Below are positions 1 through 7,667 of a stretch of 64,000 nt of DNA, one piece after another; position 1 is the first letter of the stretch, and each line of letters opens with the position of its first letter. The DNA comes from CAJXVA01 sp963761755. Lineage in GTDB: Bacteria; Myxococcota_A; Polyangia; Nannocystales; Nannocystaceae. Location: the NCBI GenBank assembly GCA_963761755.1, contig CAVXIC010000006.1, positions 248,001-312,000 of the forward strand. Direction: 5' to 3'. A program made the translations under genes and the position numbers. The notes beneath the pieces were generated by a model. The model made no database searches and was not told where the DNA came from. It saw nothing but the letters and a program-made list of their open reading frames with translations.

Positions 1-1
1 G

Positions 2-178
2 AAGCCGCACGTCGATCTCGTCGGCGTCGTCACCGCGCAGCTGCGGCGGGCCGGGCTGGCGGCCGAGAACATCGAGCGGGTCGGGGCGTGCACGCACGCT
101 CGGGCGGACCGGTACTTCTCCTACCGCCGCGACGGCGCTGGCACCGGCCAGATGATGTCGTTCATCGGCTTGGGCTGA
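2..178 (+). CDS. C-terminal part of a YfiH/laccase-domain polyphenol oxidase-like protein (partial)
   Basis: This open frame runs in from the left edge and gives 58 residues before a TGA. It carries the C-terminal signature of the YfiH (multicopper polyphenol oxidase/laccase-domain) family: a GACTH segment with the conserved Cys and His, followed by YFSYRRDGAGTG and a terminal IGLG. Family members are cytoplasmic proteins of about 250 residues, with purine nucleosidase or polyphenol oxidase activity reported for some. The N-terminal three quarters lie outside the window, so the start and full length cannot be judged. The assignment rests on the CTH and SYRRDG motifs. Confidence 0.75.
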   Translation, partial: KPHVDLVGVVTAQLRRAGLAAENIERVGACTHARADRYFSYRRDGAGTGQMMSFIGLG

Positions 179-253
179 GCGCAACCACGCCAAACGCCCC
201 GCGGGGCTTCGTGACCGAGCCGCGCGAGGCGTCGTCGTGGATGGGCTCTGGGC

Positions 254-511
254 CTATTCGGCGGCCGGAGCCGGGGCTTCGGCGGCTGCGGCAGGAGCGG
301 CGGCGCCTGCCTGGTTGAGGTTCTTGTACTCGCCCGCGAGGCCTTCGGTCTTGGGCATGATCATCCCCTGGACGGAACCGACCAGAATCCAAACGAAGAA
401 CAGGGCGAACCCGCTCATCAGGATGATCTGGGCGAGGCCAGCGGCTGAGGTCAAGGGGGGCTTGGTGGCCTGGAGCTCCCAGCGGTTGTCGGCGATTTCG
501 GCTGCTGACAT
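254..511 (-). CDS. Small single-pass membrane protein of unknown function (85 aa)
   Basis: I do not recognise this protein. A short polar N-terminus (residues 1-25) is followed by one clear hydrophobic segment at about residues 27-50, then a loop and an Ala/Pro/Glu-rich tail (about residues 68-85). The start at 511 was chosen because a purine-rich GGAGACGGAGAA stretch lies just upstream; the open frame extends further back but the extra residues are Arg-rich and look non-coding. It lies downstream of the TolC-like gene on the same strand with a 137-base gap, so it may be a separate unit. It could be a small accessory subunit of an envelope complex, but nothing shows which. Confidence 0.6.
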   Translation of the reverse strand: MSAAEIADNRWELQATKPPLTSAAGLAQIILMSGFALFFVWILVGSVQGMIMPKTEGLAGEYKNLNQAGAAAPAAAAEAPAPAAE

Positions 512-648
512 GTCGTTCTCCGTCTCCGATTCGAGGTGGGCGCCCGTTCGAGGCGCTTCATCCACGGCAGCGCAAGTTATCACGCGCCGAGGAAGTCCGA
601 CAACTGGGACAAGCGAGAATGGGGCGGGGTTCCCGCAATTCGCACGGG

Positions 649-2430
649 TCAGTCGTCGGCAGGCACCAGGCCGTAGGCGGGAAGGATCTCGCCATTGAGC
701 GCCTGCAGCTGGGCCAGCGTCTGGAGATAGGTGATCTGGGCCGACAGAGCGCTCGCGGCGGCGTCGTCGATCTGGTCGAGGCGCTCCAACACGTCGAAGT
801 TGGTGGAGCGTCCGACGTCGAAGCGGGCCTGCTCCGCCTCGAGGTTCTCCATCGCCAGCTCCAGCGACACCTCCGCGACCTGAATGGACTTGCCCGCGGT
901 GCGCAGGCCGCTGGCGGCTCGAATCACGCTGGCGGAGATCTGCTGGCGGACCTGCTGGATCTGCTCCTGGGTCCGCCGCATTTGAAGTTTTGCGATCTGG
1001 TGCTGCGCCTTGGGGGTCCGGTTTTGCACGTCCCACGTCAGGGACAGCGAGCCCTGCACGGTCCAGTCGGCCAGGACGCCGTCTTGCGCGACGTCGTCGC
1101 TGAAGATGTTGCCAAAGGCCTCGCCCCAACTGCCGGTGGACCCGGGGTTGCCGGTCTGTGCGCTGGGCAACGCGTCGACCGAGCGGCCTTGCGGCGTGAT
1201 CGATCCCTGGAAGTCCAGCTGCGGCAGCCGGTTGTTGGCCGCGACCATCTCGTCGATCCGCAGGCTGGCGTGCGCGAGCTCGAGCTGCCGAAGCTGCGGG
1301 TTGGCCCGCAGGGCCTGGTCGATCTCCTGCTTGATGTTGGTCTCGCGCGGAACGACGACGGGGTCGGTGATCGGCAGGACGCCCAGCAGGTCGCGGTCGG
1401 CAAAGTCCTGCCCGAGGAACGTGCGCAACGTCAGGCTCGCGTCGAGCAGGCCGTTCTCGGCGGCCAACACTTCGGCCTCGCGGGTGGCCATCGCTTGTTC
1501 GACCGCCTTGATGTCCACCGGGGACAGACGGCCCGCGGCCACGAGCGCTTCGGTCCGCTCCAGTTGACGCTGGATCTGCTCGACGCTGCGACGCTTGTTG
1601 TCGAGGTCGCGGTGGGCGAACAGGACGTCCCAGTAGGCGCTGATGATGTCGCGCGCGAGGTTCTGGGCCGTCAGCTGGCGGCCGGCCTCGGCCTGGGTCA
1701 CCGCGATCTCGGCTTTGTCCCGGCTGGCGCGGTTGATCTTCAGCCCGGCCCCGCGCAGCAGAGGGTGCGAGACGGTGAGGTTGGGGACGATCGAGTACGA
1801 CGCGAGCGTCGTGGAGCCCTGGCTGGCGTCGAGGAAGCTGATCGGTTGCTCGGTGAGGGTTCGATTGACGCCCAGGGTCAGCTGGACCTGTCCCCCCGTT
1901 TCGAGGGCCCGCAGGAATCCCACGTTGGCGCCGGCCGAGCGGGACCCGAGGGCGAACGCGAACGACGAACCCCGCTGCGGGCTCTCTTGGACACTGGCGT
2001 TGACGCCGGCGGTCAGGAACACGTCGTAGGCACCGATGGCCGCCATGATCTGGGCCTCGGCGATCTCGATGTCGGTCTGACCGAGGACGAGGTCGAGGTT
2101 GGAGGCGACCGCCTCGTTGAGCACGCCGCTGAGCTCGAGCGGCTCGGAGGCGAAGGGAGGCTCGTAGTCGTCGCGCAACCCGACGGACGGCTGCTCGGGC
2201 ACGGTGGTGGCCGGCGGGGGAGCGGCGCTGGGCGGGGGCGGCTGGGCTGTTGAACTCGGCGCCGCATCCGGGGGCGTTTGCTCACTGGGCGCGGCATCGG
2301 GCCCGGTGGCGGGGGCCAGAGCGAGGAGGAGCGCAGGGAGGAGCGGAGAGGGCACGGCGAAGGGCTCGCAAAGGGAAGGCAGGTGCAGCGGTTCGCAGGG
2401 GGCGATACCGTCAGGGGAGGTCCGGGTCAA
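649..2430 (-). CDS. TolC-family outer membrane efflux protein
   Basis: The 593-residue product has a hydrophobic N-terminal segment (about 28-43), a Pro/Ala/Ser-rich linker (about 44-85), then the two-part alpha-helical and beta-strand architecture of TolC/OEP channels: a first repeat (about 95-340) and a second (about 360-570) with long amphipathic helices such as the SVEQIQRQLERTEALVAAGRLS stretch near residue 280. Such proteins form trimeric outer-membrane channels for tripartite efflux or type I secretion. The start codon at 2430 is TTG; a GTG at 2355 that begins just before the hydrophobic segment is an alternative. No membrane fusion protein adjoins it; a MacB-like ABC transporter lies 3 kb away on the same strand. 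It diverges from the sigma factor operon. Confidence 0.85.
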   Translation of the reverse strand: MTRTSPDGIAPCEPLHLPSLCEPFAVPSPLLPALLLALAPATGPDAAPSEQTPPDAAPSSTAQPPPPSAAPPPATTVPEQPSVGLRDDYEPPFASEPLELSGVLNEAVASNLDLVLGQTDIEIAEAQIMAAIGAYDVFLTAGVNASVQESPQRGSSFAFALGSRSAGANVGFLRALETGGQVQLTLGVNRTLTEQPISFLDASQGSTTLASYSIVPNLTVSHPLLRGAGLKINRASRDKAEIAVTQAEAGRQLTAQNLARDIISAYWDVLFAHRDLDNKRRSVEQIQRQLERTEALVAAGRLSPVDIKAVEQAMATREAEVLAAENGLLDASLTLRTFLGQDFADRDLLGVLPITDPVVVPRETNIKQEIDQALRANPQLRQLELAHASLRIDEMVAANNRLPQLDFQGSITPQGRSVDALPSAQTGNPGSTGSWGEAFGNIFSDDVAQDGVLADWTVQGSLSLTWDVQNRTPKAQHQIAKLQMRRTQEQIQQVRQQISASVIRAASGLRTAGKSIQVAEVSLELAMENLEAEQARFDVGRSTNFDVLERLDQIDDAAASALSAQITYLQTLAQLQALNGEILPAYGLVPADD

Positions 2431-2517
2431 TGCCTGCGCGGCAAAAACGCGGCTCGTGGGGCTTGGACGTCACTCCGCTGCCCGCGGTTTCGTCACGCGG
2501 CAGGTTTTCCAGGTCAG

Positions 2518-2542
2518 CCGGCCCGATGTAAGGTCTGGCCGG
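2518..2542. promoter_or_regulatory. Imperfect inverted repeat in the tolC-like/sigma divergent region
   Basis: Two 9-base arms, CCGGCCCGA and TCTGGCCGG, face each other across 7 bases (8 of 9 positions complementary). It lies between the divergently transcribed TolC-like gene and the sigma factor operon, where an operator would be expected. In GC-rich DNA short GC palindromes arise by chance, so this is only a candidate. Confidence 0.25.
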
Positions 2543-2668
2543 GGCTCGCGTTGAGGGGGCGAAGGAGCACCCGTCCCCGTGACGCCCATTCCAGCGGTCA
2601 TACCCCAGGGCAAGCCTGCCCGGGCCAGCGCGGCAACCGCGCAAGACCGCCAACGCAGTGGGAAACCG

Positions 2669-3292
2669 GTGACGGCAGCGACCAACGATGAGTCCAAGGA
2701 CGACGAACGAGCGCTGGTGGAGCGTGCCCAGGCGGGAGACCGGGCCGCGTTCAGAGCGCTCTATCAACGGTTTGCGCCCTCGGTGTATCGCTACGCGATC
2801 GTGCCCACCGTGCACGACCGGACGCTGGCGGAGGACCTCCTCGCCGACACCTTCGTGCGCGCCCTCGAGAACCTGCACCGGTTCACGTGGCAGACCCGCG
2901 GGGTGCTGCCGTGGCTCATTCGCATCGCCAAGAACCTGTGCCTCGATCACCTGCGCAAGAGCGGCAGGGTTGGGGCCTGGCCGGTGGGCTTCGAGAACCT
3001 TCTGCCCGACACCGCAGACATCGGCAGCGAGGCGATCGTCTCCCGAGAGCAGATGGCGGATCGGATGCGCGAGCGCATCGACGGCTGTCTCGAGGACATC
3101 AACCCGCGCTACCGCAAGGTCGTGCAGCTCCGGCTCGTCCAGCAGCTGCCGCGGGACCAGGCCGCCGAAGCGATGGACGTGTCGATCGGTACGCTCGACG
3201 TGTTGCTCTTCCGGGCGTGCAAGGCGTTCAGGAAAGCCTATGTACAGCGCTACGGTGAATCGCCGCAGCGAGACTTCGAAGGGGCATCATGA
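2669..3292 (+). CDS. RNA polymerase sigma-70 family (ECF-like) sigma factor
   Basis: The product of about 207 residues has sigma region 2 (DERALVERAQAGDRAAFRALYQRF, then LAEDLLADTFVRALENLHRF and the WLIRIAKNLCLDHLRK segment) and a C-terminal region 4 helix-turn-helix (RLVQQLPRDQAAEAMDVSIGTLDVLLFRACKAFRK). This is the two-domain layout of ECF sigma factors. I prefer the GTG at 2669: the in-frame stretch back to GTG 2579, which has an AAGGAG 11 bases upstream, shows much weaker G/C bias at codon position 3. The stop overlaps the next start as ATGA, so the gene is translationally coupled to a single-pass membrane protein that is probably its anti-sigma factor. Confidence 0.85.
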   Translation: MTAATNDESKDDERALVERAQAGDRAAFRALYQRFAPSVYRYAIVPTVHDRTLAEDLLADTFVRALENLHRFTWQTRGVLPWLIRIAKNLCLDHLRKSGRVGAWPVGFENLLPDTADIGSEAIVSREQMADRMRERIDGCLEDINPRYRKVVQLRLVQQLPRDQAAEAMDVSIGTLDVLLFRACKAFRKAYVQRYGESPQRDFEGAS

Positions 3293-3963
3293 ACGGTCCT
3301 AACCGCAATGCACCAGATCCCTCGGTCGACTTCGACCGCATCGCGGAAGAACTCGCGGCGCTCGGGGAAGATCCTCTGCCCCCCGACGGAGACGACACAG
3401 ACGGCGAGTTCGGGTTCGTCGCAGCCGGAGGTCGGCCGAGCGAAGACATCGACGTCTCCACCGTGCAGACGCTGGCCAGCTGGGCCTCACCCCCGCTCGC
3501 CCCTCTCGATGATGGCAATGGTGGTGATGGTGGTGATGGTGATGATGACGCGCTCTCGGAGATCGCCCAGGCCAGGGTGTGGCGGACCGTCGAGCTGAGA
3601 ACGCGGGGCGCCCTGTCCGAGGAGCGGTCGCCGTCGCGGAGCACGGGTCCGGTCGTGCTGGGCATCGCGGTCGCGCTGCTCGCCATCGCAGCGGGCATCG
3701 TGCTGGTACCGGTGCTCACGCCCGATGCGCCCAATGCTCCGGATGCCCCGGATGCTCCCGATGCGCCCGGCGTCGCAACGCGCGACGCGTCGCCTTCGGT
3801 CGGCCTCTCTGCCGAAGAGCTCGATGTGATGTCCATGCAGGCCCGTGCAAGCCTCGATGCCCTCGACCGTCTCAGCGGCGAGCCACGGGGCGCGAAGCGG
3901 GTCGAAGCGCTCGCGGCCGACTATGCGCGGCGCCTCGAAGCGCAGCGAGGAGGCCAAGGATGA
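3289..3963 (+). CDS. Single-pass membrane protein, candidate anti-sigma factor
   Basis: The 224-residue protein has an acidic cytoplasmic-looking N-terminus (1-115) with a Gly/Asp run (GDGGDGDDD near residue 80), one hydrophobic segment at about 123-146, an Asp-Ala-Pro triplet repeat right after it (about 148-163), and a short helical extracytoplasmic tail. The layout matches anti-sigma factors encoded beside ECF sigma genes, but I see no zinc-binding HxxxCxxC motif. It overlaps the sigma gene and the following lipoprotein gene by 4 bases each (ATGA), so all four genes are almost certainly one transcript. The anti-sigma role is inferred from position and topology. Confidence 0.7.
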   Translation: MNGPNRNAPDPSVDFDRIAEELAALGEDPLPPDGDDTDGEFGFVAAGGRPSEDIDVSTVQTLASWASPPLAPLDDGNGGDGGDGDDDALSEIAQARVWRTVELRTRGALSEERSPSRSTGPVVLGIAVALLAIAAGIVLVPVLTPDAPNAPDAPDAPDAPGVATRDASPSVGLSAEELDVMSMQARASLDALDRLSGEPRGAKRVEALAADYARRLEAQRGGQG

Positions 3964-4544
3964 GCGCACGACGACCTCTCCTCGCGTTCAGCCTGGTCGC
4001 GGCGCTGTCCTTGGTCGGAGGCTGCGACGAGGACAGCGCGCCGGCAGCCGAGCTGGCAGTCGAGCCTGCAGTCGAGCAGGGCGAGGATGCACGGGTTCGA
4101 ACCGGCGAGCCCGATGGGCGCCTTCAGACCCACGAGATCGTGCCGAGCACGCCCACGCCGGAGGGACTCGCATACATCGAAGCGGTGGCGAAGGTGCATC
4201 GAGATGCTGATGCTGCACAGGGCCAGGGGCGCCTTGCCGCGCTGCGCCGCGGTCTCGAGCTCGAGGTGCCAGGCGGGCTGCCCGAGGCCGAGGTGTTGCG
4301 CCTCGAGCTGGCCTCGCGCGTCGCCGCGGTGCTGCTCGAGCAGTCCAAGGCCGGCGAAGCCCGCGACCTCCTCCAGCCGCTGCTGGACCCAGCACGCTCG
4401 GTGCCTCTGGACAGGGCGAGCGCAGAGGCTCTGGTCATCCTCGGTGACGCCGCGGCCCGAACGGGCGATGATGCGCTGGCCGCAGGCACCTATGGCCGCT
4501 CGATCCGAATGATGTCGATTCTGCGAGAGGAGCTCGAACAATGA
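3960..4544 (+). CDS. Lipoprotein with helical repeats, in sigma operon
   Basis: The 194-residue product starts with a lipoprotein signal peptide (MSARRPLLAFSLVAALSLVGGC, lipobox Cys near residue 22), an Ala/Glu/Val-rich linker, and a mostly helical C-terminal domain with TPR-like spacing (AALRRGLELEVPGGLPEAEVLRLELA and RDLLQPLLDPARSVPLD regions). It should sit on the periplasmic face of a membrane. The ATG overlaps the end of the preceding membrane protein gene and its stop overlaps the start of the next, both as ATGA. It could pass an envelope signal to the upstream anti-sigma candidate; nothing in the sequence proves that. Confidence 0.75.
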   Translation: MSARRPLLAFSLVAALSLVGGCDEDSAPAAELAVEPAVEQGEDARVRTGEPDGRLQTHEIVPSTPTPEGLAYIEAVAKVHRDADAAQGQGRLAALRRGLELEVPGGLPEAEVLRLELASRVAAVLLEQSKAGEARDLLQPLLDPARSVPLDRASAEALVILGDAAARTGDDALAAGTYGRSIRMMSILREELEQ

Positions 4545-5020
4545 GCGGCACAAACCGCACAAACCGGATGGCGCCGCGCCCGAACCCCCGATCCGCGCTC
4601 GTGGTCTTGGGACTGTGGTCCGCGGTCGCACTCTCCACCGGCTGCAGCCCGACCGCGGGCGGCACCGTCACCCCGGGCACGCGGCCGGCCACGACCAAGG
4701 ACGGCACCGACCCCGTGGGCGCCCAGGAGGGCGACAGCATCCCCGAGCTGCAGAAGCGTCTGGAGCGGCTCAGCGGAGAGCAGGCGCTGCGAATGTCCGA
4801 TGCGATGGACGACGCGGAGGCGTGTCACGATCTGTGCAGCCTCTCGGCGAGCATCTGCGAGGTGGAGGTCAAGCTGTGCGAGATCGCAGACCGACATCCG
4901 CAGGAGAGCAGCTACCAGGCGCTGTGTCGTGAGGCCCAGCAGGAGTGTCGCGAAGCCCAGGCCAGCTGCGAGGACTGCGTCGGGGAGCACGCGCAGGACG
5001 CGGTTCCCGAGCCTCAGTAG
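4541..5020 (+). CDS. Cys-rich lipoprotein, last gene of sigma operon
   Basis: The 159-residue protein has a lipoprotein signal (hydrophobic stretch about 18-34 ending in LSTGC), a polar linker, and a C-terminal region (about 80-150) containing eight Cys spaced along amphipathic helices (CHDLCSLSASICEVEVKLC, then CREAQQECREAQASCEDC). The regular spacing suggests a helical hairpin held by disulfides in the periplasm. I do not recognise a named family. It overlaps the upstream lipoprotein gene by ATGA and ends 37 bases from a convergent gene, so it closes the operon. A role in redox or envelope-stress sensing is conceivable because of the Cys pattern, but this is inference. Confidence 0.75.
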   Translation: MSGTNRTNRMAPRPNPRSALVVLGLWSAVALSTGCSPTAGGTVTPGTRPATTKDGTDPVGAQEGDSIPELQKRLERLSGEQALRMSDAMDDAEACHDLCSLSASICEVEVKLCEIADRHPQESSYQALCREAQQECREAQASCEDCVGEHAQDAVPEPQ

Positions 5021-5057
5021 GCACGCGGCCCCGACCTCCCCAAGGGCGCGCGACGCC

Positions 5058-5465
5058 TCAGTCGCCCTCAGGCGCGTCGCCGTACTGCGGAGCGTCGCCG
5101 CCGATGTGGTCCCACGGGGCCTTGGATCCGACGAACAGGTGGAACGCTATCTGGACACCCGGATCCCCGTCGACGCATCCGAGCGTCACGCCGTGGACGT
5201 CTTGGCCCGCCATGCCGGCAAGGGTCGAACCGCAGCGGCTGCAGAAGGCCATGCCCCACGTGCCCTGGGTTCGGTACACGCTCAGGATGTCCTGGCCCTG
5301 CGTCCACGAGAACGCGCCGGGCTCCACTTCGGCATAGGCAGAGCCCGCGCCGCTGAACGCTTTGCGGCAGCGCGAACAGTGACAAGCTCGAGCCCGCAGC
5401 AGCGGCGCGCCGACCCGGTAGGTTACCGCGCCGCAGAAGCATCCGCCGGTGAGAGGCGCGGGCAT
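5058..5465 (-). CDS. GFA-family (glutathione-dependent formaldehyde-activating enzyme-like) protein
   Basis: The 135-residue product carries the zinc-binding Cys pattern of the GFA/CENP-V family: GGCFCGAVTYRV near the N-terminus, ACHCSRCRKAFSG next, and MAFCSRCGSTL near residue 80. Family members are small cytoplasmic zinc proteins, originally described for S-hydroxymethylglutathione formation, although most have no proven activity. The start at 5465 gives the usual family beginning (MPAPLTGGCFCG); its ATG shares one base with the TGA of the upstream ABC permease (TGATG), so the two are coupled on one transcript. Confidence 0.85.
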   Translation of the reverse strand: MPAPLTGGCFCGAVTYRVGAPLLRARACHCSRCRKAFSGAGSAYAEVEPGAFSWTQGQDILSVYRTQGTWGMAFCSRCGSTLAGMAGQDVHGVTLGCVDGDPGVQIAFHLFVGSKAPWDHIGGDAPQYGDAPEGD

Positions 5466-6895
5466 CAGTGCCCCGAGAGGACCGCCGCCGGCTCCATGCG
5501 AGCGGCCCGTCGCGCGGGCAAGAAGGCACCGAGCACGCAGAAGCTCACCGAGAACCCCAGCGCGGACGCGAGCAGCCACCACGGAAAGATGAAGTAGCTC
5601 TCGGGCTTGTAGGGGAAGTCTGGGATGTAGTTGGCCGAGACCGCGTCGAACCCCATGCCGGCGCCCAGCGCCAGCAGGACCCCCGCCACCCCGGCGAGCA
5701 GCCCCAGCGTCGCCGCTTCGCCCAGGATGATGGTCGTGATGTCTTTACGGGACGCACCCACCGCGCGCATGATGCCGATCTCGTGCTGGCGCTCGTACAC
5801 CAGCATGAAGAACACGTGCATGATGTTGACGGCGGCGATGCCGACGATAACGGCGCTGACGAGGCTGAACACCGCGATGAAGATCGCGATCAGCAGGGCC
5901 GCCTGTTCGGCGCCCGTGTCGGCGACCTTGAGCCCCATCGCCTCGACCGCGACCGCTACGGAGGCGACGTCATCCTTCTCGGGCACCTGCAGGATGACCG
6001 AGTGGAAGCGCTGCGCGTCTTCGGGCTTGCCGAAGGCCACGTTGAAGCGCTTGGTGTAGCCGATCGGCATGGTGATCCCCAGGGTGATCGCCTTGTTGGA
6101 GAAGCCGACCAGCATGCCCTTCTCGCGGATGATCTGGTCCTTCTGGGAGGCGCTGACCATCGACGCGCCGATCTTGAGGTCGAACTTGAGGCCGATGACG
6201 AAGTCGGGGTTGAGCTTGGGGAAGCCGTGGGCCCGACGCAGCGCGCCGTTGTAGAGTTCGACGACGTGCTCGGAGGCGATGATGGGGATGTAGTGCCGGC
6301 AGACCTTCTTCGGCGTGTCCAGCTGCCCCTCCTCCTTGCGAAGCACCGCTTCCTGGTAGCCCGCCGGCATGCCGCAGTAGCGGTCTTCTCCGCAGTCCGA
6401 GCTCTCCTCGCACCGCTGGGGCGGCTCGCGATCGGGGCCGTTGGGATCGTCGTGGTCGACGAAGGGGTGCTTGCGCCCGAGCTCGCCCTTGACCAGGTCG
6501 GGCTCGATGCCGTCTGCGACCATCTCCGAGCGCAGATCGGTGCCGAGCACTTCCTTGCCCCCGATGCCGAGCGACGGCACGGTCAGGCGCATCTTGGGGT
6601 AGACGACTTCGACCCCAGGGATGGCCTGAAGCTCTTCGACCTTGGCTTGGTCGATCACGCCGCCGCCGCCCAGCGCGAGCGGGCCGACGGCGAGATCGAG
6701 CGACTTGGGCACGACCTCGAGCTTGTCGAGCGGGAAGATCTTGCCCAGCACGACGTTGCGGACGCCCAAGCCCAGCGAGATGAAGAAGGCGAAGGTCGCG
6801 ATCCCGACGACGATGCCCACCGAGGCGAGCAAGAAGTGGTTGCGACTGCGGTTGAGGTTGGCGGTGACGACCCGCAGCAATCGGGCGATTCTCAT
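5465..6895 (-). CDS. MacB/LolCE-type ABC transporter permease with a Cys-rich extracytoplasmic insert
   Basis: The 476-residue protein has the four-TM FtsX-like permease layout: TM1 at about 22-42, a large extracytoplasmic domain (about 45-335), and three C-terminal TMs (about 340-360, 390-425, 438-460), with the LVYERQHEIGIMRAVGASR coupling segment. It should mediate ATP-driven mechanotransmission or lipoprotein/substrate export with the ATPase encoded upstream, whose stop it overlaps (ATGA). Unusual for the family, the extracytoplasmic domain contains an insert with four Cys (C162, C168, C174, C199) in a DSDCG/RYCG-like arrangement of the kind seen in myxobacterial secreted proteins. Confidence 0.85.
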   Translation of the reverse strand: MRIARLLRVVTANLNRSRNHFLLASVGIVVGIATFAFFISLGLGVRNVVLGKIFPLDKLEVVPKSLDLAVGPLALGGGGVIDQAKVEELQAIPGVEVVYPKMRLTVPSLGIGGKEVLGTDLRSEMVADGIEPDLVKGELGRKHPFVDHDDPNGPDREPPQRCEESSDCGEDRYCGMPAGYQEAVLRKEEGQLDTPKKVCRHYIPIIASEHVVELYNGALRRAHGFPKLNPDFVIGLKFDLKIGASMVSASQKDQIIREKGMLVGFSNKAITLGITMPIGYTKRFNVAFGKPEDAQRFHSVILQVPEKDDVASVAVAVEAMGLKVADTGAEQAALLIAIFIAVFSLVSAVIVGIAAVNIMHVFFMLVYERQHEIGIMRAVGASRKDITTIILGEAATLGLLAGVAGVLLALGAGMGFDAVSANYIPDFPYKPESYFIFPWWLLASALGFSVSFCVLGAFLPARRAARMEPAAVLSGH

Positions 6896-7623
6896 GGGTT
6901 TGCCTCCTCGGTGCGGTCCTCGTGGACCGCCGCGTCCGACGACCCCTCGACCTCGGTCAGCGTGCCGTCGTCGACGAGGATCTTGCGCCGCGTCAGGGCC
7001 GCGAGCTGCGGGTCATGGGTGACGATGATGACCGTGATGCCGTCCTCCTCGTTGAGCTTGCGGAACAGCTCGATGATGGCGCCGCCGGTCTTGCGATCGA
7101 GGTTGCCGGTCGGCTCGTCGCACAAGATGACCCGTGGGTGGTGGAACAGCGCCCGGGCGATGGCGATGCGCTGTCGCTGACCGCCCGAGAGCATGGTGGG
7201 CAGCGCGTGGGCCTTCTCGCCCAGGTCGACCTGATCGAGCACCACCTTGGCGCGGACCAACGCGGCCTCGTGGTCGCCCGTCTGCTCGCGCTTGAAGACC
7301 GAGGGCAGCGCGATGTTGTCCAGGCACGTCATGTGGGACAGCAGATAGAACGACTGGAACACGAAGCCGACGGTTTCGTTGCGGTAGGCGCTGAGCTCGG
7401 CGTCGCTGAGCTTTGCGAGGTTCCTGCCGTCGACCTCGATCGAGCCGGTGTAGTCGCGGTCCAAGCCGCCGATGGCGTGCAGCAGGGTGCTCTTGCCCGA
7501 GCCCGAGGGTCCGATGACGGAGACGAACTCGCCCTCGTCGATGTCGAGGTCGACACCGCGCAGCACCTCGGTGACCACCCTGCCGGTGGAGTAGCTCTTG
7601 TGCATGCCGCGGATGCGGATCAT
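6892..7623 (-). CDS. ABC transporter ATP-binding protein (LolD/MacB type)
   Basis: The 243-residue ATPase has Walker A GPSGSGKST (38-46), Q-loop near VFQSFYLLS, signature LSGGQRQR (145-152), Walker B VILCDE (165-170) followed by PTGNLD, and the H-loop IVTHD. These are the hallmarks of the LolD/FtsE/MacB subfamily that powers FtsX-like permeases. It is the first gene of a three-gene unit (ATPase, permease, GFA-like protein) with 4-base and 1-base overlaps. A C-terminal acidic extension (about 225-243) is not typical. There is no Shine-Dalgarno; a TGCTAGTCT extended minus-10-like element lies 7 bases before the ATG. Confidence 0.9.
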   Translation of the reverse strand: MIRIRGMHKSYSTGRVVTEVLRGVDLDIDEGEFVSVIGPSGSGKSTLLHAIGGLDRDYTGSIEVDGRNLAKLSDAELSAYRNETVGFVFQSFYLLSHMTCLDNIALPSVFKREQTGDHEAALVRAKVVLDQVDLGEKAHALPTMLSGGQRQRIAIARALFHHPRVILCDEPTGNLDRKTGGAIIELFRKLNEEDGITVIIVTHDPQLAALTRRKILVDDGTLTEVEGSSDAAVHEDRTEEANP

Positions 7624-7630
7624 CGCGCGG

Positions 7631-7660
7631 AGACTAGCAGCCCCGTCCCCCGCGCGTCAC
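7631..7660 (-). promoter_or_regulatory. Putative promoter of the ABC transporter unit
   Basis: On the minus strand GTGACG (7660-7655) is followed after 18 bases by TAGTCT (7636-7631), itself preceded by TG-C, giving an extended minus-10-like TGCTAGTCT. The ATG begins 7 bases later, so a transcript started here would have almost no leader. Spacing is canonical; the minus-35 box matches TTGACA at 4 of 6 positions. Confidence 0.35.
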
Positions 7661-7667
7661 CGAGGGG

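Noticed and set aside
196..207. GCCCCGCGGGGC palindrome as a terminator
   Set aside because: No loop space and no T-tract; short GC palindromes are expected here by chance.
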